A stretch of 57,831 nucleotides of DNA from Glacieibacterium sp964246975 (GTDB taxonomy: Bacteria; Pseudomonadota; Alphaproteobacteria; Sphingomonadales; Sphingomonadaceae), in assembly GCA_964246975.1 (NCBI GenBank), contig CAXTSL010000003.1:1-57831 (forward strand). Reading direction: 5' to 3'. The position numbers were made by a program, and so were the translations under genes. The notes below the pieces were generated by a model. That model searched no databases. It had not been told where the DNA came from and worked only from the letters and a program-made list of their open reading frames with translations. The stretch's first letter is position 1; every line of letters begins with the position of its first letter. Shown here piece by piece: positions 24,185 to 32,447 of this stretch.

Positions 24185-25021
24185 ATGAGCAATCAGCAGG
24201 ATTACGGCACGTCGCAGGCCGGGCATATGGGCACCGGCGCACAGGGCACGACAAACACCGGCACGGGCGGCTCCGACGCCACGGGCACCCCGATGACGCA
24301 GAGCCAGATGGGCAACGACACCGACGGGCGCAGCCCCGAATACCGCGACGGGCTGACAGTCCAGGACGAGAGCCGTCCGGCGGGCAGCAGCGGCATCGGC
24401 CAGTCGTCGAGCGACTGGAACGACACCACAGGCGCCCGCACCGGCGGCGGCGGCACCGACGACAGCTGGGCGACCGACACCGCCGCGATTGCGACCGGCG
24501 GCAGCGTCGCGGGGGCAGGCATGATGGGCTCGCCCGGCACGCTGACCGACACCGACCGCGATACGACGGGCGCGCGCGACTGGCGCGACAACACCGACGG
24601 CGCGGGCCGCGACCGCACCGACGCGGTGACCGCCGACGAGACCGGCACGCTGATCTCCGCCGACAAGGTGCAGGGCACGGCGGTCTATGACGGGTCGGGC
24701 GAGCGCCTCGGCACGATCGACTCGCTGATGCTCAACAAACGTTCGGGCAAGGTCGCCTATGCGGTGATGTCGTTCGGTGGCTTCCTGGGCATCGGCGAGC
24801 GCTATCATCCGCTACCGTGGGATTCGCTGACCTACGACACCGACAAGGGTGGCTATAACGTCGGCGTGACGCAGGACACGCTGCGCGGCGGCCCGAGCTA
24901 CTCGCGCGACGAACTCGACGACGTCGAGGGCGGTCGCCGGTCGTCGAACGAGATCGACGATTACTACGGGTCGGCGCTCGGCGGCGGCTTCACGCGCGCC
25001 GGTGGCGTGCCGATCGTCTGA
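24185..25021 (+). CDS. PRC-barrel domain protein with low-complexity N-terminus
   Basis: 278 residues from an ATG at 24185 with GGAGGA upstream. The first about 150 residues are Gly/Thr/Asp/Ser-rich and probably disordered. The PRC-barrel lies at about 158-235: LISADKVQGTAVYDGSGERL, KVAYAVMSFGGFLGIGERY, HPLPWDSL. Short charged tail with SRDELDD. No signal peptide. Such proteins often turn up with general stress or photosynthesis genes; the role here is unknown. Gene stands alone. Confidence 0.88.
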   Translation: MSNQQDYGTSQAGHMGTGAQGTTNTGTGGSDATGTPMTQSQMGNDTDGRSPEYRDGLTVQDESRPAGSSGIGQSSSDWNDTTGARTGGGGTDDSWATDTAAIATGGSVAGAGMMGSPGTLTDTDRDTTGARDWRDNTDGAGRDRTDAVTADETGTLISADKVQGTAVYDGSGERLGTIDSLMLNKRSGKVAYAVMSFGGFLGIGERYHPLPWDSLTYDTDKGGYNVGVTQDTLRGGPSYSRDELDDVEGGRRSSNEIDDYYGSALGGGFTRAGGVPIV

Positions 25022-25130
25022 AGCCGGTGCGGCGCGGCGGGCCTCGCGTCCGCCGCGTCGCATGGCGTCGTCCGCGCAGCTTTTGCCTCACGCGCGGACT
25101 ACGCTAGGGTGGTCGGCTAGGAGATCGCCC

Positions 25131-26924
25131 ATGTCCACCCACGCCGACCGTCTGGCGGCGCTGCGCGCCGAACTCGGGACACGGTCCCTGACCGGCTTCG
25201 TCGTGCCGCTGACCGACGAGCATATGAGCGAATATGTCGGCGGCTATGCCCAGCGCTTGGCGTGGTTGACGGGCTTCGAAGGCTCGGCGGGGTCGGCGGC
25301 GGTGCTTCCCGCCCGGGCCGCGATGTTCACCGACGGGCGCTACACGCTGCAGGTCCGCGAGCAGGTGCCGGGCGACCTCTACGAGTACGAGCCGGTGCCG
25401 CAGACCAGCGTCGGCGACTGGCTCGGTCGGCATGCCGGGGAGGGCGACCGCATCGGCTACGACCCGTGGCTGCATACGGCGGCTTGGGTCGCCGCGACCG
25501 CCGCAAAGCTCAAGGAACGCGGCGCGACCCTCGTCGCGGTCGAACGCAATCCCATCGATTCGATCTGGAGCGATCGCCCGGCACGCTCCGACGCACGCCT
25601 CGAGATCCATCCCGACAGCCTCGCCGGGCAGAGCGCTGCCGCCAAGCGCGCCGACATCGCCGCGTGGCTCAACGGACGCCGCGCCGATGTCGCGGTGGTC
25701 TCGGCGCTCGACTCGATTGCTTGGGCGCTCAACGTGCGCGGCAAGGACGTCGTCCATACCCCCGTCGCGCTGGCGTTCGCGCTGTTCCGCGCCGATGCGA
25801 GCGCGGACCTGTTCATCGACGCTGCCAAGGTCGATGTCGAGGTCCGCGCGCACCTCGGACCCGACGTGCGCGTCCACGCCCGCGAGGCGTTCGTCCCGGC
25901 GCTCGAAGCCTTGGGCGGCAAGACCGTCGCCGCCGACCCCGCCACCGCCGTCGCGGCGATCTTCGAGGCGCTCAAGCGCGCACCCGCCAGGATCGTCGAG
26001 GCGCGCGACCCCATCGCGCTGCCCAAGGCGATCAAGAACGCCACCGAGATTGCCGGGACCAAGTCGGCGCACCTGCGCGACGGCGCGGCGCTGACGCGGT
26101 TCCTTCACTGGTTCGCAGGCGAAGCCCCGAAGGGCAATCTCGACGAACTCGGCGCGGCGGCGAAGCTGCGCAGCTTCCGCGACCTGACCAACAGCCTCGA
26201 GGATCTCAGCTTCGACACGATCTCGGGGGCAGGGCCGAACGGCGCGGTCGTCCACTACCGCGTGTCGGAGGCGACCAACCGGCGCATCGAGACCGACTCG
26301 CTATTCCTCGTCGATTCGGGCGGCCAATACCGCGACGGCACCACCGACGTGACGCGCACGCTTGCGGTGGGCACGCCAAGCGCGGAAATGCGCGACCGTT
26401 TCACGCGCGTCCTCAAGGGCCATATCGCGCTCGCCCGCGCGGTCTTCCCGGTCGGCACGCGCGGCACGCAACTCGACACGCTGGCGCGCCAATTCCTGTG
26501 GGCGGCGGGCCTCGACTATGCCCACGGCACCGGCCACGGGGTGGGGAGCTACCTCGCCGTCCACGAAGGCCCGGCGCGCATCGCGACGATGGGCGGCGGC
26601 CAGCCAGGCGGCGACGAACCGCTCGCGGCGGGCATGATCCTGTCGAATGAACCCGGCTACTACAAGTCGAACGAATACGGCATCCGCGTCGAGAACCTCG
26701 TGCTGGTTGTGGCTAAGGACGTGGCGGGGGCCGAGAAGGAGATGCTCGGCTTCGAGACGCTGACGCTTGCCCCCATCGACCGCGCGCTGATCGACACGGG
26801 CCTGCTCGACGCGGGCGAGCGCGCGTGGGTCGATGCGTACCACGCGCGCGTGGCCGCCGAGGTCGGGCCGCACCTCGACGCCGACGCGCAGGCGTGGTTG
26901 AGTGCGGCGACCGCGCCTTTGTGA
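25131..26924 (+). CDS. pepP: Xaa-Pro aminopeptidase (M24B)
   Basis: 597 residues, the long three-domain aminopeptidase P form. Start ATG at 25131 after AGGAGA. Two creatinase-like N-terminal domains (GFVVPLTDEHMSEYVGGYAQ, DGRYTLQVREQV) precede the pita-bread catalytic domain. Metal ligands: Asp residues in VDSGGQYRDGTTDVTRT, His in HGTGHGVGSYLAVHEGP, Glu in NEPGYY and in YGIRVENL. It removes N-terminal residues before proline in the cytosol, using Mn. A palindromic repeat element follows the stop. Confidence 0.95.
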   Translation: MSTHADRLAALRAELGTRSLTGFVVPLTDEHMSEYVGGYAQRLAWLTGFEGSAGSAAVLPARAAMFTDGRYTLQVREQVPGDLYEYEPVPQTSVGDWLGRHAGEGDRIGYDPWLHTAAWVAATAAKLKERGATLVAVERNPIDSIWSDRPARSDARLEIHPDSLAGQSAAAKRADIAAWLNGRRADVAVVSALDSIAWALNVRGKDVVHTPVALAFALFRADASADLFIDAAKVDVEVRAHLGPDVRVHAREAFVPALEALGGKTVAADPATAVAAIFEALKRAPARIVEARDPIALPKAIKNATEIAGTKSAHLRDGAALTRFLHWFAGEAPKGNLDELGAAAKLRSFRDLTNSLEDLSFDTISGAGPNGAVVHYRVSEATNRRIETDSLFLVDSGGQYRDGTTDVTRTLAVGTPSAEMRDRFTRVLKGHIALARAVFPVGTRGTQLDTLARQFLWAAGLDYAHGTGHGVGSYLAVHEGPARIATMGGGQPGGDEPLAAGMILSNEPGYYKSNEYGIRVENLVLVVAKDVAGAEKEMLGFETLTLAPIDRALIDTGLLDAGERAWVDAYHARVAAEVGPHLDADAQAWLSAATAPL

Positions 26925-26934
26925 CCGAAGCGCG

Positions 26935-27006
26935 CGTCATCCCGGCGAAAGCCGGGACCCATCGCCTGAGTTCGGGAGATCGGTCCCGGCTTTCGCCAGG
27001 ATGACG
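26935..27006. repeat. Palindromic intergenic element (copy A)
   Basis: Left arm 26935-26959 begins CGTCATCCCGGCGAAAGC. Right arm 26982-27006 is its reverse complement with 24 of 25 bases matching; a 22-base loop lies between. It sits between the aminopeptidase stop and the glutathione peroxidase start. Same family, with the CGTCAT ends, as the element inside putA at 29508-29613. Confidence 0.9.
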
Positions 27007-27043
27007 TGGCGATTCAATGACCGCTGCCTTTGGGAGACCGCCA

Positions 27044-27592
27044 ATGATCCGCACCTTCATCCTCGCCGCCGCCGCCATCGGCCTTGCCGCCGCCGCTCCC
27101 GCCGGGATCGCGACGACCAACGACATCACGATGACCGCGATCGATGGCGCGCCACTGCCCTTCGCGAAGTTCAAGGGGCAGGTGCTGCTGGTCGTCAACA
27201 CCGCGAGCTTCTGCGGCAACACCCCGCAGTACGAGGGCCTCGAGAAGCTTCACGAGACCTATGCGGCGAAGGGCTTTACCGTCATCGGCGTGCCGTCGGC
27301 GGACTTCGGCGGGCAGGAGTACGGCACCAACAAGGAGGTCAAGCAGTTCTGCGAGGCCAAGTTCGGCATCAAGTTTCCACTGACCGAGACCAGCGTCGTC
27401 AAGGGCGACAACGCGGTGCCGTTCTACCGCTGGGCGGCGGCGACGCTGGGCAAGGACCAGACTCCGACCTGGAACTTCCACAAGTATCTGGTCGGGCGCG
27501 ACGGTCGCCTGATCCGCGCCTTCGGCAACAAGGTCCAGCCGACGGCCCCTGAGGTCAAGGCGGCGATCGAGACGGCGCTGGCGGCGGGCTGA
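27044..27592 (+). CDS. Glutathione peroxidase family protein, exported
   Basis: 182 residues from ATG 27044. Residues 1-22 are a probable signal peptide (FILAAAAIGLAAAAPA), so it acts in the periplasm. VNTASFCGNTPQYEGLEKL holds the peroxidatic cysteine (about Cys57), with Gln later and TWNFHKYLV carrying the Trp/Asn of the catalytic tetrad. No selenocysteine. In bacteria such enzymes usually draw on thioredoxin rather than glutathione. The 3' end overlaps a short convergent reading frame by 38 bases. Confidence 0.92.
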   Translation: MIRTFILAAAAIGLAAAAPAGIATTNDITMTAIDGAPLPFAKFKGQVLLVVNTASFCGNTPQYEGLEKLHETYAAKGFTVIGVPSADFGGQEYGTNKEVKQFCEAKFGIKFPLTETSVVKGDNAVPFYRWAAATLGKDQTPTWNFHKYLVGRDGRLIRAFGNKVQPTAPEVKAAIETALAAG

Positions 27593-27734
27593 CATCGTCG
27601 GCGTCGGTCGCCCGCGCCCGCGCCTTGCGCTTCTGCAGGTTGGCGCGGAGCGCGTCGGCGAGGCGTTCTGCCTTGAGGTCGGCGGCGGTCTTGTCCACAG
27701 CCACCGCCTTGCGCCGGTCGCCCTGCCTTGACAA
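27555..27734 (-). CDS. Possible small basic protein
   Basis: About 59 residues from a TTG at 27734 with GAGGGA upstream; GTG codons at 27704 and 27698 are alternatives. The middle reads LKAERLADALRANLQKRKAR, like short Lys/Arg-rich proteins common in sphingomonads. The Pro/Ser-rich last 14 residues run into the end of the convergent peroxidase gene. Evidence is resemblance and helix pattern only. Confidence 0.4.
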   Translation of the reverse strand: MSRQGDRRKAVAVDKTAADLKAERLADALRANLQKRKARARATDADDVSPPPAPSRSPP

Positions 27735-27805
27735 TCCCTCGGGCGCTCCGCCATAGCCGCCGCCACGCCGGAGCCGAGGCTCCCCAGCGTCACGCCCGCG
27801 AATGT

Positions 27806-27880
<75 letters not shown>

Positions 27881-27932
27881 TTCGCGGGCCGCGCCCCTTC
27901 CGCCGGGCCACCCGCGCGGCTAGACGCAGCGC

Positions 27933-30900
27933 ATGACCCTGACCGCCGCCCGCGCCGCGATGCGCGACCTCCACCGTGCCCCCGAACCGCATGTCATGCG
28001 CGGCCTGCTGCCGATGGCGACGCTCGACGCCGCGACGCGCGAGGCGGTCGAGGGGCACGCGCTTGGGCTGCTCGCCGACCTGCGCGCCGCGCAGGGCGAG
28101 GGGTGGGTCAACCGCTTCCTCCACCAGTATCGCCTCAACACGCAGGAGGGCGTGGCGCTGCTCAGCCTCGCCGAAGCCTTTCTGCGCGTGCCCGATGCCG
28201 AGACCGCCGATCTGCTGATTGCCGACAAGATCGGCGGTGCCGACTGGGCGGCGCACAGCGGCAAATCCGACTCACTGTTGGTCAATTCGGCGACCTGGGG
28301 CCTTGTTCTGACGCGCGCGGTGGTCGGCGAGGCTGGCCGCGCGTCAGTGCTCAAGCGCCTGATCAACCGTGCGGGCGAGCCCTTTGTGCGGCAGGCGGTC
28401 GGGGCCGCGATGCGCCTGATGGGGCAGGTGTTCGTCATGGGGCGGACGATCGACGAAGCGATGGCGCGCGCTGCAGCCCCTGAAAACAAGGGCTTTACTG
28501 CAAGTTTCGACATGTTGGGTGAAGCCGCGCGGACGCGCGAGGACGGCGCGCGTTATTTCGACTCGTACCTCGCCGCGATCCGCTCGGTCGGCGCGTCGAG
28601 GTCTGTGGCCGGGCATTCGATCTCGGTCAAGCTGTCGGCGCTCCACCCGCGCTACGAGACCGCGCATGCCGCGACGTGCGTCCCCGAGCTGATCGACATG
28701 ACGCACCGCCTGGCGCGCGCGGCGGCCGAAGCGGGGATCGGGCTGACCGTCGACGCCGAGGAGAGCGAGCGGCTCGACATGAGCCTCGACATCATCGCGA
28801 CCGTCGCGGCGCTGCCCGACCTGCGGGGTTGGGACGGTTTCGGCATGGCGGCGCAGGCGTATGGCAAGCGCGCACGCGCCGTCGTCGACTGGGCGCAGGC
28901 ATTGGGTGCCGGGACCGGGCGGCGGCTGATGGTCCGCCTCGTCAAGGGCGCGTACTGGGACAGCGAGATCAAGCGCACGCAGGAGGGGGGACTCGCCGAC
29001 TATCCGCTGTTCACGCGCAAGGCGGCGACCGATGTCAGCTATCTGGCGTGCGCGCGGGCGATGCTCGCCGCGCCCAACATTCTGCCCGCCTTTGCCAGCC
29101 ACAACGCGCTGACCGTCGCGACGATCATGCAATGGGCGGGGCCGCGCCGCGATTTCGAGTTCCAGCGACTGCACGGCATGGGCGAGGGGCTGTTCGAGCG
29201 CGCGGTGCGCGAGGCTGGCTATGCCTGCCGCACTTATGCGCCCGTCGGCGGGCATCGCGATCTGCTCGCGTATCTCGTCCGCCGGTTGTTGGAGAACGGC
29301 GCGAATTCAAGCTTCGTGCACCAGTTGGCGGATGCGGCGGTCAGCGATGTCGACCTGCTGGCCGACCCGGCGCTGAAGGTCGCGAGCGTCGGCGGCGCGG
29401 CGCATCCGTCGATCCCGCTGCCGCGCGATATTTTTCCGGGGCGGGTCAATTCGGGCGGGCTGGATCTGGCGGATGCGGCGGTCTTGGCGGCGACGGCCCT
29501 AACGGTTCGTCATCCCCGCGAAGGCGGGGACCCGGCCCGCTTCACAAAGGATCGGTCGGCTGCGCCAGAGGTTTTGCAAGGGGGACTGGGTCCCCGCCTG
29601 CGCGGGGATGACGTGGTGGGGCAGGCCATCGGTGCCGCCCAAGCCGCCTTTCCCGCGTGGACCGCGACCCCCGTCGCGACCCGCGCGCTCATCCTCGAAA
29701 CCCTCGCCGACCTCCTCGAACGCGACCGACTGCCGCTGATGGCGCTGTGCGTCGACGAGGCGAAGAAGACCATTCCCGACGCGCTCGCCGAAGTTCGCGA
29801 GGCGGTCGATTTCTGCCGCTACTACGCGGGTCTGGCGCGGGCGCAGTTCGCCCCCGTGCTGCTCCCCGGCCCGACCGGCGAGCGCAACGAGCTGCGCCTT
29901 GCCGGGCGCGGGGTGTTCGCGTGCGTCGCGCCGTGGAACTTCCCGCTGGCGATCTTCATCGGCCAGGTCGCCGCCGCGTTGGTGACGGGCAACAGCGTCG
30001 TCGCCAAGCCTGCGCCGCAGACGCCGCGCATCGCCGCTGCGGCGGTCGCACTGGCGTACGAGGCCGGGGTGTCCGAGGACGTGCTGCGCCTCGTCACCGG
30101 CGGCGCTGAGGAAGGCCGCGCGCTCGTCGCCGACGCGCGTGTCATGGGGGTCGCCTTCACCGGCTCGACCGCGACGGCGCGGGCCATCGCGCGGACGCTG
30201 CTGGAGGACGAAACGCGCCCGCTGGTCCCGCTGATCGCCGAGACCGGCGGCATCAACGCGATGATCGTCGATTCGACGGCGTTGCCCGAGCAGGTCGTCG
30301 CCGACGTGGTGACGAGCGCCTTTCGCTCGGCGGGGCAGCGGTGTTCGGCGCTCCGCCTGCTGCTGCTGCAGGAGGAGATCGCCGACAAAACGCTGCATAT
30401 GCTCGCCGGTGCGATGGACACGCTGGTGCTCGGCGCGCCCGATGATCCGCGCACCGACGTCGGGCCGGTGATCGACGCGGCGGCGTTCGAGCGGCTTGAA
30501 ACCTATCGGCGGTCGGCGCAGGCGCGCTGGGTCCACGCGCTGAGCACCGATCTGCCGGGGATCGTCCCACCGACGGTGATCCGCCTCGACCGCATTGCCG
30601 ACCTTCAGCGCGAGTGGTTCGGCCCGGTCCTGCACGTCGCGACGTGGAAGGCAGGCGAACTGGAGGCGACCGTCGCGGCGGTTAACGCCACCGGCTACGG
30701 CCTGACGATGGGTCTCCACAGCCGCATCGCGGGGTCGGCCGAGCGTGTTGCGGCACTGGCGCAGGTCGGCAACCTCTACGTCAACCGCTCGATGATCGGC
30801 GCGGTGGTCGGCAGCCAGCCGTTCGGCGGCGAGGGCCTGTCGGGGACGGGGTTCAAGGCGGGCGGGCCGCATTACCTGCTGCGCTTCGCCACCGAGCGGA

Positions 30901-30974
30901 CCGTCAGCACCGACACGACGAGCGCCGGGGGCAATGCCTCGCTGCTGTCGATCGAGGACGTCGGGGGTATCTGA
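27933..30974 (+). CDS. putA: Bifunctional proline dehydrogenase / P5C dehydrogenase
   Basis: 1013 residues. Oxidises proline to glutamate in two steps. The FAD-dependent proline dehydrogenase barrel spans about 160-475 (HSISVKLSALHPRYE, VRLVKGAYWDSEIKR, FASHNALTVATI, YAPVGGHRDLLAYLVRRLLE). The aldehyde dehydrogenase domain from about 565 has VAPWNFPLAIFIGQ, catalytic Glu about 770 (LIAETGGINAM) and Cys about 804 (SAGQRCSALRLL). There is no ribbon-helix-helix DNA-binding domain, so this is the short enzyme-only PutA. Residues about 526-561, between the two domains, are encoded by a palindromic repeat element and look non-native (RHPREGGDP and GPRLRGDD). The frame is preserved. Confidence 0.95.
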   Translation: MTLTAARAAMRDLHRAPEPHVMRGLLPMATLDAATREAVEGHALGLLADLRAAQGEGWVNRFLHQYRLNTQEGVALLSLAEAFLRVPDAETADLLIADKIGGADWAAHSGKSDSLLVNSATWGLVLTRAVVGEAGRASVLKRLINRAGEPFVRQAVGAAMRLMGQVFVMGRTIDEAMARAAAPENKGFTASFDMLGEAARTREDGARYFDSYLAAIRSVGASRSVAGHSISVKLSALHPRYETAHAATCVPELIDMTHRLARAAAEAGIGLTVDAEESERLDMSLDIIATVAALPDLRGWDGFGMAAQAYGKRARAVVDWAQALGAGTGRRLMVRLVKGAYWDSEIKRTQEGGLADYPLFTRKAATDVSYLACARAMLAAPNILPAFASHNALTVATIMQWAGPRRDFEFQRLHGMGEGLFERAVREAGYACRTYAPVGGHRDLLAYLVRRLLENGANSSFVHQLADAAVSDVDLLADPALKVASVGGAAHPSIPLPRDIFPGRVNSGGLDLADAAVLAATALTVRHPREGGDPARFTKDRSAAPEVLQGGLGPRLRGDDVVGQAIGAAQAAFPAWTATPVATRALILETLADLLERDRLPLMALCVDEAKKTIPDALAEVREAVDFCRYYAGLARAQFAPVLLPGPTGERNELRLAGRGVFACVAPWNFPLAIFIGQVAAALVTGNSVVAKPAPQTPRIAAAAVALAYEAGVSEDVLRLVTGGAEEGRALVADARVMGVAFTGSTATARAIARTLLEDETRPLVPLIAETGGINAMIVDSTALPEQVVADVVTSAFRSAGQRCSALRLLLLQEEIADKTLHMLAGAMDTLVLGAPDDPRTDVGPVIDAAAFERLETYRRSAQARWVHALSTDLPGIVPPTVIRLDRIADLQREWFGPVLHVATWKAGELEATVAAVNATGYGLTMGLHSRIAGSAERVAALAQVGNLYVNRSMIGAVVGSQPFGGEGLSGTGFKAGGPHYLLRFATERTVSTDTTSAGGNASLLSIEDVGGI
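29508..29613. repeat. putA: Palindromic element inside putA (copy B)
   Basis: Left arm 29508-29533 begins CGTCATCCCCGCGAAGGC. Right arm 29588-29613 ends GCGCGGGGATGACG; 25 of 26 arm positions pair, around a 54-base loop. It is read through in frame as a linker of about 36 residues between the two enzyme domains of PutA. Same CGTCAT...ATGACG ends as the intergenic copy at 26935-27006. Confidence 0.9.
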
Positions 30975-30980
30975 CCTCTG

Positions 30981-31118
30981 CTCCCTCCCCTCCCCGCGAA
31001 GCGGAGAGAGGGGAGGGTCGGGGTGGGGTGGCTCCGGGCAAGGTGCGGACTTTGTGGTGAGGCATCCCACCCCCACCCTCCCCTCTCTCGCTTCGCAAGC
31101 GCTCACCGGGAAGGGAGG
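30981..31118. repeat. Long G/C-tract inverted repeat between convergent genes
   Basis: CTCCCTCCCCTCCCCGCGAA at the left and its imperfect complement, ending near GGGAAGGGAGG, at the right flank a purine-rich GGGGAGGGTCGGGGTGGGG block and its mate CCCCCACCCTCCCCT. It lies between the putA stop and the MFS stop. Probably a repeat of a type scattered in such genomes that also serves as bidirectional terminator. Different family from the CGTCAT elements. Confidence 0.75.
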
Positions 31119-31127
31119 AAAAACAGG

Positions 31128-32351
31128 CTACAGCGCCTCCGCCGCGCCCCCGGCGTCGTGCACGGGCGCGCGGTCGGGGAGCGCGTCGCGCAGGCGCAGG
31201 ACGATCGCCAGCACGAGGCCGACGGCGGCGATGGCGGTCATCGCCAGATAGCCCTGCGAACCGACGCCTTGTGCGTTGAGCCGGTCATAAAGCCAGCCCG
31301 ACAGCAAGGTCGCCGCCGCCTGCGCCGGCGCGCTGGCGATCGCCATGTAGATCATCTGCGCTGTCGGCACGCGCGCGTCGCCGTGGATTGCGTAGATGAG
31401 CCGCATCGCGCCGAGGAAGGTCATCGCGAAGGTCCCCGCGTGGAGCAGCTGGAGCGGGTACAGCGCCCACACCGGCGGCAGCGCGGCAAGCGCGGTCCAG
31501 CGCACGATTGCCGCGACGCCGCCCGCGACGACGAGGCTCTCGGGCCGCCAGCGCTCGGTCAGCCGCCCAAAGGCGATCAGGAAGACGACCTCGGTCGCGA
31601 CGCCCAAGGACCAGAGATTGCCGATCAGCGTCTTGGAGATGTGCTGCTCGTTGCCCCAGATCAGCGTGCCCGCGACGTAGAAATAACTGTGGCTCGCCTG
31701 GATCAGCCCGGCGGCGGCGATCAGCAGCGTGAAGCGCCGGTCCTTGAGCATCCCCAGCCCGCTGGCGAGGCGCGTGGCGAACGGCGCCTCGCGGTCGCCC
31801 GCGACGGGCTCGGGGAACATCCACGCGCTGCCGACGATCAGCGCCGCCGAGATGCCGAACAGCCAGCCCCAGATCGCCCAGTTGCCGTAATGGTCGATCA
31901 GCGCGCCGACGGCGCTCGACCCGAGGACGAAGGCGGCGCTGGCGAGGCCGCGCGCGACGCCGTAGCGCGGCCAGCTTTCACGCGTCAGCCGAAGCAGCGC
32001 CGCCTCGACGACGGGCAATAGTCCCCAGAAGGCGATGTCGAGCGCGAGTATGAGGACGAAAACGCCCCAAAAGCTCTGAATGAACCACAGCGCCCCGAAG
32101 CCCAGCGTCATCAGCCCCGAGAACAGGAACAGCGGCGCGCGGCGGTCGTGCTGCCCGTCCGCCCATGCGGCGGTCAGCGGCCCCGCCAGGACCCGACTGA
32201 AGCCGCCGATGGCGAGCACGAGGCCGATCTGCGAACCCGAGAAGCCGTGCACCTTCTCCAGCCACAGCGGCAGGAAGGGGACGAGACAGCCGAACCCCGC
32301 GAAGAACAGGCAAGCGAGCACGGTCGAGCGAATCGCGGGGGTGAATTGCAA
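31128..32351 (-). CDS. MFS transporter (HcaT / MFS_1-like)
   Basis: 407 residues with twelve hydrophobic segments, typical of a major facilitator in the inner membrane. The N-terminus LACLFFAGFGCLVPFLPLWL and the loop ADGQHDRRAPL resemble the 3-phenylpropionate/nucleoside-symporter-like branch. Start is a TTG at 32351 with CGGAG 8 nt upstream; no ATG in frame gives the first helix. The substrate cannot be inferred, and neighbours (putA, a nuclease gene) do not settle it. Confidence 0.85.
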   Translation of the reverse strand: MQFTPAIRSTVLACLFFAGFGCLVPFLPLWLEKVHGFSGSQIGLVLAIGGFSRVLAGPLTAAWADGQHDRRAPLFLFSGLMTLGFGALWFIQSFWGVFVLILALDIAFWGLLPVVEAALLRLTRESWPRYGVARGLASAAFVLGSSAVGALIDHYGNWAIWGWLFGISAALIVGSAWMFPEPVAGDREAPFATRLASGLGMLKDRRFTLLIAAAGLIQASHSYFYVAGTLIWGNEQHISKTLIGNLWSLGVATEVVFLIAFGRLTERWRPESLVVAGGVAAIVRWTALAALPPVWALYPLQLLHAGTFAMTFLGAMRLIYAIHGDARVPTAQMIYMAIASAPAQAAATLLSGWLYDRLNAQGVGSQGYLAMTAIAAVGLVLAIVLRLRDALPDRAPVHDAGGAAEAL

Positions 32352-32411
32352 GGGGTTACTCCGGGGGAACGCGCGCCGGTTATGGCGAAGGCGCGCGGGT
32401 TTGTCATGCCC

Positions 32412-32441
32412 GGAGGGGAGGGCGGTCGAACCCTCCCCGGC
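32412..32441. terminator. Hairpin after the nuclease gene
   Basis: GGGGAGGG, an 8-base loop, then CCCTCCCC, flanked by CCGG/CCGG. It lies 7 bases beyond the stop of the minus-strand nuclease gene and upstream of the MFS gene. Strong stem, no clear T-run. Confidence 0.5.
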
Positions 32442-32447
32442 AATGGC

